The translations under genes were made by a program, and so were the position numbers. A stretch of DNA of 11,156 nucleotides. It comes from JBIIUJ01 sp044340025. GTDB lineage: Bacteria > Pseudomonadota > Alphaproteobacteria > Caulobacterales > Aquidulcibacteraceae. The stretch lies in the NCBI GenBank assembly GCA_044340025.1, contig JBIIUJ010000085.1, positions 1 to 11,156 of the forward strand, written 5' to 3'. The notes beneath the pieces are model-generated. The model was given only the letters and a program-made list of their open reading frames with translations, was not told the origin of the DNA and made no database searches. Positions 6,568-11,156 of the stretch are shown in pieces. Each line of letters opens with the position of its first letter. The stretch's first letter is position 1.

Positions 6568-7476
6568 ATGAGCGAGGCGCTGAGGATCGGGATCGTTGGC
6601 GCTGGCCGGTTCGGCGCCCGCATTGGCGCGGCGCTGGCCGAGCGGGCCGATGCGCGTCTGATGCTCGTCCATGACGAAACGCCCGCGCGCGCCGAGATGC
6701 TGGCGGCCCGCCATGGCGCGACGAGCGCGGCTGATTTCGCGTCCATGCTGGAGGCGGTGGACGCCGTCGTCATCGCCACAAGCCCCACGAGTCATGCAAG
6801 CCTGGCGCTTGGCGCAATCCAGGCGGGCGTGCCGGTGCTGATCAAGCCGCCTCTGGCGGTGCTGCGTCAGGAAGGCATGGAGCTGATGCAGGCGGCGGCG
6901 GCCGCCGGCGTGCTGTGTCTCACCGCCCGTCCGACGGAAGACGCACTCCTCTCGGCGGGTCTGGCCAAGGCGCGCGAGCGGCCGCTGGTGTTTGAGGCCA
7001 GCCGCACCGAGCCCAGCTCCGGGGAGGCGGCCTCGGTCTCGGTCACGCTGGAAATGATGCTGGAGGATATCGAGCACGCGCTGGCGCTGTTTGCGGCTCC
7101 AGCCGTGGCGCTTCGCGCCAGCGCGAGCGCCGGCCGGCCGGAGCGGCCCGATGCGGTGTCCGCCGTGATCCGCTTTTCGGGCGGCGGGGAAGCGCGCCTG
7201 AAAGCCAGCAGGGCAGGCCCCGGCCGGACCCGCACCATGCGGTGCCTCTATCCCTCTGGCGCGGTGGACGCCGATCTCCTGGAAGCCACGGCCACCGCTT
7301 CCTGCCCCTGGCGGCTGGATGTGGCCCGCTTTCAGGCTCTGGAGCAGGATGCCGGGCTCGACCGGTTTCTGGCTGCGGTGCGCTCGGGCGCCTCACCCCC
7401 GATCAACGTCCGCGCGCGCGACGCGCTGGACGTCGCCTTCCATATCGACGCCATCTGCCGCGCCGGGAACTACTAG
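6568..7476 (+). CDS. Gfo/Idh/MocA-type oxidoreductase, divergent
   Basis: NAD(P)-binding protein of the glucose-fructose oxidoreductase/inositol dehydrogenase group, which normally oxidises sugars or cyclitols in the cytoplasm. The Rossmann fingerprint GAGRFG is at residues 10-15, and VIATSPTSHASLALGAIQAG is the usual second dinucleotide-binding segment. The EKP motif is IKPP (92-95): the Lys is kept, the Glu lost. The HDxD-like active-site segment seems to be EDIE (166-169), so the catalytic His is missing; catalysis is therefore doubtful. At 302 residues it is shorter than the usual 330-390. I chose ATG 6568 because the Rossmann strand follows at once; a TTG at 6532 would add 12 poor residues. 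It converges on glpK with three bases between stop codons. Substrate unknown. Confidence 0.75.
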   Translation: MSEALRIGIVGAGRFGARIGAALAERADARLMLVHDETPARAEMLAARHGATSAADFASMLEAVDAVVIATSPTSHASLALGAIQAGVPVLIKPPLAVLRQEGMELMQAAAAAGVLCLTARPTEDALLSAGLAKARERPLVFEASRTEPSSGEAASVSVTLEMMLEDIEHALALFAAPAVALRASASAGRPERPDAVSAVIRFSGGGEARLKASRAGPGRTRTMRCLYPSGAVDADLLEATATASCPWRLDVARFQALEQDAGLDRFLAAVRSGASPPINVRARDALDVAFHIDAICRAGNY

Positions 7477-7479
7477 GCG

Positions 7480-8979
7480 TCAGACGCGGCCAAACCGGGC
7501 ATGGCCGAGCACGCCGGCTTCCGCAGCCTTCCAGCCAGCCAGCCTGCGCGCGCGGGTGGCGGGGTCCAGACGCGGCTGAACCTGCACGCCGGCGCGCCAA
7601 TGCGCGGCCGCTTCCTCCAGCGATTCAATCCAGCCTATGGCGAGCGCGGCGGCTGTGGCTGCGCCTGCAGCGGTCATTTCTGCATGATCCGGGGTCTCAA
7701 CGGGACGAAACAGCATGTCGGCGAGGTCCTGACGGAACCAGGCGTTCGCGGTCATGCCGCCGTCGATCCGCAAGGGGCCGTCCAGGGCTGCGCCATCGGC
7801 GGCGAGCGCGTCTGTAAGGTCCGCCGTCTGGTAGGCGGCGGCCTCCAGCGCGGCGCGCGCCAGATGGGCGCGCGTGCTGTCGCGGGTAAGGCCCACGATG
7901 GCGCCGCGCGCAGCCGCTTCCCATTGCGGCGCGCCCAGACCGGCGAAAGCCGGCACCAGATAGACCCCGCCATTGTCCTGAAGGCTGGCCGCCATCGCTT
8001 CGCTGTCCGCGGTATTGGCAAACAGGCCCAACCCGTCGCGCAGCCATTGCAGCGTCGCCCCGGCAGAGAAGATCGCGCCCTCCACCGCATAGGTCAGCGC
8101 CCCGTTCAGCCGCCAGGCGACCGTGGTGAGCAGCTTGTGGGCCGAGCGCGCGGGCGCCGCGCCAGTGTTCACCATCAGGAAGGCGCCCGTGCCATAGGTG
8201 CATTTGGCCGCCCCCGGTTGCACGCAGCCCTGACCAAGCAGCGCGGCCTGCTGATCGCCCAGCACCGCCCGGATCGGCAGGCGGAAGCCCGTGACGGCCG
8301 GATCGGTGGCGCCGAAGTCGCCTGCGCTGTCGCGCACGTCGGGCAAAAGCGCGGTCGGCACGCCGAAAAGATCGCACAGCGCTTGGCTCCAGCCGCCGGT
8401 GGTCAGATCAAACAGCAGCGTGCGCGCGGCATTGCTGGCGTCGGTCGCGTGCACGGCGCCGCCGGTCAGGCGCGCGATCAGCCAGCTGTCGATCGTGCCG
8501 GCCGCCAGCGCGCCGGCCTCCGCCGCTGCCCGCGCGCCGGGCACGTGGTCGAGCAGCCATCCGATCTTGGTCGCGGAGAAATAAGGATCGAGCAGCAGGC
8601 CCGTGGCCGCCTGCACGCCGGGCTCGTGGCCGGCCTGGCGCAAGGCGTCGCAGCGCTCAGCGGTGCGCCGGTCCTGCCAGACGATGGCGCGGTGCAGCGG
8701 GCGCAGCGTCGCGCGATCCCAGAGACAGGTGGTCTCGCGCTGGTTGGTGATGGCGATGGCGGCGATCGCCTCCGGTCCCCCGGCCTTGTCCACCGCCGCT
8801 GTCAGGACGGCCAGCGCGGCCTGCCAGATCTCATCGAGGTCGTGCTCCACCCAGCCGGGCTGGGGGAAATGCTGGGCGAGCGGGATTTGCGCGGCCAGGG
8901 TGGGCCTCATCGCGCGGTCGAACAGCAGCGCGCGCGTGGAGGTGGTGCCCTGATCGAGGGCGATGATGTAACGGCTCAT
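7480..8979 (-). CDS. glpK: Glycerol kinase
   Basis: Phosphorylates glycerol to sn-glycerol 3-phosphate with ATP in the cytoplasm, the entry step of glycerol use and phospholipid precursor supply. The 499 residues match the family length (E. coli 502). The FGGY-kinase start DQGTTST is at 9-15; glycerol ligands equivalent to E. coli Arg83, Glu84, Trp103, Tyr135 and Asp245 are Arg81, Glu82, Trp101, Tyr133 and Asp242 (GDQQA). TYGTG (261-265) and DGGMTAN (406-412) form the ATP site. Arg233 matches the Arg236 of the fructose-1,6-bisphosphate loop, so allosteric inhibition is possible. ATG 8979 is chosen because family sequences begin there; the frame extends 15 unlike codons further up to 9024. No glpF or glpD is adjacent. 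A 49-base gap separates it from the upstream phage-type gene, which probably holds its own promoter. Confidence 0.95.
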   Translation of the reverse strand: MSRYIIALDQGTTSTRALLFDRAMRPTLAAQIPLAQHFPQPGWVEHDLDEIWQAALAVLTAAVDKAGGPEAIAAIAITNQRETTCLWDRATLRPLHRAIVWQDRRTAERCDALRQAGHEPGVQAATGLLLDPYFSATKIGWLLDHVPGARAAAEAGALAAGTIDSWLIARLTGGAVHATDASNAARTLLFDLTTGGWSQALCDLFGVPTALLPDVRDSAGDFGATDPAVTGFRLPIRAVLGDQQAALLGQGCVQPGAAKCTYGTGAFLMVNTGAAPARSAHKLLTTVAWRLNGALTYAVEGAIFSAGATLQWLRDGLGLFANTADSEAMAASLQDNGGVYLVPAFAGLGAPQWEAAARGAIVGLTRDSTRAHLARAALEAAAYQTADLTDALAADGAALDGPLRIDGGMTANAWFRQDLADMLFRPVETPDHAEMTAAGAATAAALAIGWIESLEEAAAHWRAGVQVQPRLDPATRARRLAGWKAAEAGVLGHARFGRV

Positions 8980-9028
8980 GCCCCCATCAAGACTGGTGCG
9001 CCGCCGCCCTGCAAGGGGGGCCACGCGG

Positions 9029-9817
9029 TCAACCGCGCAGGCCCATCCGGGCGCGCAGCGCGCGGGTAAGCGCCGCGATCTGGCTGGCGGTCAGGGCAGT
9101 CTCGGCAACGCCCAGCCCATAGATCCGGCCTGCGAAGGCGCCGTTTCCGGGCGTGTTGTTGCCCAGCGTGTGCGCGCCAAAATCCGTCGGCGTCTGGCCC
9201 GCAGTCGAGACGGCGGTCGCCTGCGCGTTCTGGACGCCGTTGATGAACAGGGTGCGGGTGCGCGCAGCCAGATCGGCGGTGGCGATGATGGCTGCATCCG
9301 CGCCCGAGGTCACGCTGCCAGTCTGGCTCAAGGTGTGGGCGGCCTCCGCATTGGTGCGGCGCGAGCTGACCCGCAGGGGAACGACGCCTGCGCCGCTCGC
9401 ATACCAGAGCGCTGCGCGCGCGGCGCTGGCGGAGGCTGAAACCTCCTGGATCGCCAGATTGGCGCCGGCCAAAGGCTGGACGGCGGCCAGCATCGACCAG
9501 CCCGGGACGCCGCGAAGCAAGGCGGCGTCCGTGCGCGCGAGGCGCGCCGCCGGGTGCCAATCCAGCCACCATCGCCCCCCGTCGGTGCGCAGGGTCGGGC
9601 GCGCGGCGTCGCTCGGCGCTGCATACCAGCCGCCTTGCGCGCCGAGGTTCAGCACAGAGCCGACGGGTTGATCGGCCGCCGCCGGGATGGTCGCCGCCGC
9701 CCCGCCCGTATCCTGCCGCATGGCCGCCCGGATCGAGGGATCGATCCAGACCTTCAGCACGCCAGCAGGGACCGCGCGCATGCCGTTGAAGCCGTGAAGA
9801 TGGGAAACGGCGGGCAT
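9029..9817 (-). CDS. LamG/concanavalin A-like phage or GTA tail-associated protein
   Basis: Probable structural or glycan-binding protein of a phage or GTA tail. Of 262 residues, 20-90 carry a pattern common in prophage proteins of this sort (LKVWIDPS, an RQDT turn, QPVGSVLNL, PTLRTDGGRWWLDW), and 100-250 are a run of beta strands with FINGVQNAQA and FAGRIYGLGVAETALT, the closing part of a LamG-like jelly roll. The C-terminal ALTASQIAALTRALRARMGL is the helix that usually ends such domains. No signal peptide or membrane segment. Its ATG at 9817 lies two bases after the stop of the DUF2793 gene, so translation is probably coupled and the products used together. Ligand unknown; an alternative is a secreted adhesin, which I think less likely. 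Confidence 0.72.
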   Translation of the reverse strand: MPAVSHLHGFNGMRAVPAGVLKVWIDPSIRAAMRQDTGGAAATIPAAADQPVGSVLNLGAQGGWYAAPSDAARPTLRTDGGRWWLDWHPAARLARTDAALLRGVPGWSMLAAVQPLAGANLAIQEVSASASAARAALWYASGAGVVPLRVSSRRTNAEAAHTLSQTGSVTSGADAAIIATADLAARTRTLFINGVQNAQATAVSTAGQTPTDFGAHTLGNNTPGNGAFAGRIYGLGVAETALTASQIAALTRALRARMGLRG

Positions 9818-9819
9818 GA

Positions 9820-11156
9820 TCAGTCGTCCGTCGCGGTGTTGGTGGTGAAGAACAGGCGCACGCCGATCAGGTCTGCATCCACGCTCAGCGTATCTGCGGC
9901 ATCGCTCGCTGCGCGGCTGATCTGGAAGACCGCCAGGTCGCCCTCGCTTGGCGCCCCGGCGATGGTCAGCGGCCCACTGGTCGGGCTCTGATAGAGCGTA
10001 TCGGCCGCACCGCCGGTGTCGGTCACGCTCGCCGCCGTCCCGAAGGCGGCGTCCAGCCCATCGCCATCCGATAGCGCGACCGCCGCCATCTGCCAGACGA
10101 CGCCGAAGGTCGTGCTGGCCGCGCCATGGCTCCAGAGCGCCTGAAAGCTCACCGCCCCCTCATCCCAGCTCTTCGGCATCGCGATCTGGAACTGGGCGAA
10201 CTCGGTGGTCGCGGCGTCGAAATCGAGCGAGCGGACCTGGACCTTGTTGACCCCTGTCTCCGCCCAGCCATCCGCCGGCCCGGCGGTGACGCGCGGTATC
10301 ATCGCGGTTGCGGGAACCCAGACCGTCTGCTTGCCGATCGCGCCGCCGCCGCTTCCGCCGGCCGCAGCGATGGTCAGGGTGTTGGCCGTGTCATTGTAGG
10401 TGAGGGTGATGTTGCCCCCCGCCGTGAGCAGCGCCGCCACGCGATCATCGACCGCCTCGGCGAAGTCCGTGATCTGGGCCGCTGTGACGCCTGAAAGGCC
10501 CGCCGGGAAGCTTGCAACCCCGGTGGCGCGGTTCACGCTCAGCGCGGTCGTCCAGCTTGCGCCGGTGGCGGAGACCCGCAAGGTGAAGTCGTCTGCTCCC
10601 ACAAAGCCCAGCTCCGCCCTGCCGGACCAACCGCTCTGGAACAACAGCGAGAGAACGTCCGCGCTCGTCTCCTTGTTGAGGGTGTAGCGCAGGTCGCCAT
10701 CGCCGCCCTCGGCGGCAGGCTTGGCGGTCCAGAGCGCCTTGTTCAGTTTTGCCGAGAAGGGGTTTGCAGCGTCTGCGCTCGCGCCCACGCCCAGGCGGGT
10801 TAGATTGTGAAGCTCGGTGATCGCACCGCCTCCGCCGCCGCCCCCGCCCGAAAGCGCCAGCCAGTCCGATGCGCCGCGCACGATGGCGGCGCCTTCATCT
10901 TCGATGAAGGCGATCCAGCCTGGCCGCGCGACGAGAAACGCCCAGGCGCCGTCCTGGAACGCGGCGATCGCGCCGGCCTTGCCCGCCCACGCGCCTGTTG
11001 GGCTGGCGGCGACAAGGTATCGATCGCCGTCCGACGGACTTGCCGGCGGAGCGGCGAGGTCGCGGTCCTTCAGGCTCAGCATGACGATCGCGTCGAGCCG
11101 GCGCAGGCTCTCGTTCACCGTCACATGCTTTTGCGCCTGGCTCGCGGCCAGATAGG
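9820..11156 (-). CDS. DUF2793 tail-fibre-like protein (5' end outside window)
   Basis: Likely tail-fibre or receptor-binding protein of a GTA or prophage. The 444 visible residues start YLAASQAQKHVTVNESLRRLD, the conserved opening of DUF2793; the gene therefore begins just beyond the right edge, and the GTG at 11124 is internal. Domain 1 (visible residues 1-101) has the DUF2793 pattern with GDRYLVA and PGWIAFIED. Eight glycines (103-110) link to a middle region containing AAQITDFAEAVDDRVAALL, a segment usual in fibre repeats. A second Gly-rich linker (about 266-272) leads to a beta-rich C-terminal domain from KQTVWVPA through MPKSWDEGAVSF to IGVRLFFTT, typical of phage receptor-binding tips. 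R. capsulatus GTA uses a DUF2793 protein as tail fibre (recalled). Stop and next start are two bases apart. Confidence 0.85.
   Translation of the reverse strand, partial: YLAASQAQKHVTVNESLRRLDAIVMLSLKDRDLAAPPASPSDGDRYLVAASPTGAWAGKAGAIAAFQDGAWAFLVARPGWIAFIEDEGAAIVRGASDWLALSGGGGGGGGAITELHNLTRLGVGASADAANPFSAKLNKALWTAKPAAEGGDGDLRYTLNKETSADVLSLLFQSGWSGRAELGFVGADDFTLRVSATGASWTTALSVNRATGVASFPAGLSGVTAAQITDFAEAVDDRVAALLTAGGNITLTYNDTANTLTIAAAGGSGGGAIGKQTVWVPATAMIPRVTAGPADGWAETGVNKVQVRSLDFDAATTEFAQFQIAMPKSWDEGAVSFQALWSHGAASTTFGVVWQMAAVALSDGDGLDAAFGTAASVTDTGGAADTLYQSPTSGPLTIAGAPSEGDLAVFQISRAASDAADTLSVDADLIGVRLFFTTNTATDD

Noticed and set aside
6321..6788. Minus-strand frame of 155 codons across the tRNA, and a + strand frame ending VDRVGFEPT...
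   Set aside because: Both translate the tRNA-Ser gene; GFEPT-type peptides are the well-known artefact of tRNA T-arm translation.
7501..9069. A 522-codon open frame on the + strand opposite glpK
   Set aside because: It is the antisense shadow of a glycerol kinase with every catalytic motif; the translated product is Arg/Gly/Ala-rich with no domain pattern. Long antisense frames are usual in GC-rich coding DNA.
10825..10848. GC-rich triplet run as a possible repeat expansion
   Set aside because: It encodes the eight-glycine linker of the DUF2793 protein and is explained by that domain boundary.

Overview
The window looks like high-GC alphaproteobacterial DNA in three blocks with different histories. 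This comes from gene content and base composition only; no database search was possible.

Block 1 (1-5120, + strand) is a compact run of three genes in the style of Rhodobacterales: the 3' part of a P2-type cation-pumping ATPase that enters from the left edge, a full-length class I-like polyhydroxyalkanoate synthase, and an MBL/beta-CASP family RNA-processing exonuclease. Gaps are 78 and 27 bases and each downstream gene has a good ribosome binding site, so they probably form one operon. It joins ion pumping, carbon storage and RNA turnover, as expected of a stress or low-oxygen module.

Block 2 (about 5121-6386) is a junction zone. It starts with the truncated C-terminal end of a phage or gene-transfer-agent (GTA) tail-fibre-like gene on the minus strand. 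It then turns into AT-rich DNA with one plausible 40-residue membrane protein, a promoter-like sequence and several hairpins. It ends exactly at the 3' end of a tRNA-Ser(UGA) gene (6387-6476, minus strand). This layout is typical of the edge of an element integrated at a tRNA, although no integrase is visible.

Block 3 (6477-11156) is very GC-rich. It holds a divergent Gfo/Idh/MocA-type oxidoreductase (+), then on the minus strand a convergent glycerol kinase (glpK), a LamG-like phage structural protein and a DUF2793 tail-fibre-type protein that runs off the right edge. The last two are almost translationally coupled and look like the distal tail genes of a GTA or prophage. DUF2793 proteins are common in alphaproteobacterial GTA or prophage clusters. 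Together with the tRNA and overall composition this suggests a Rhodobacterales, Hyphomonadales or Caulobacterales relative.

The points most worth checking are the tRNA-bounded composition break, the broken tail-fibre relic, the gene-poor AT-rich stretch with a possible small RNA, and unusual active-site or ligand residues in the ATPase and in the oxidoreductase.
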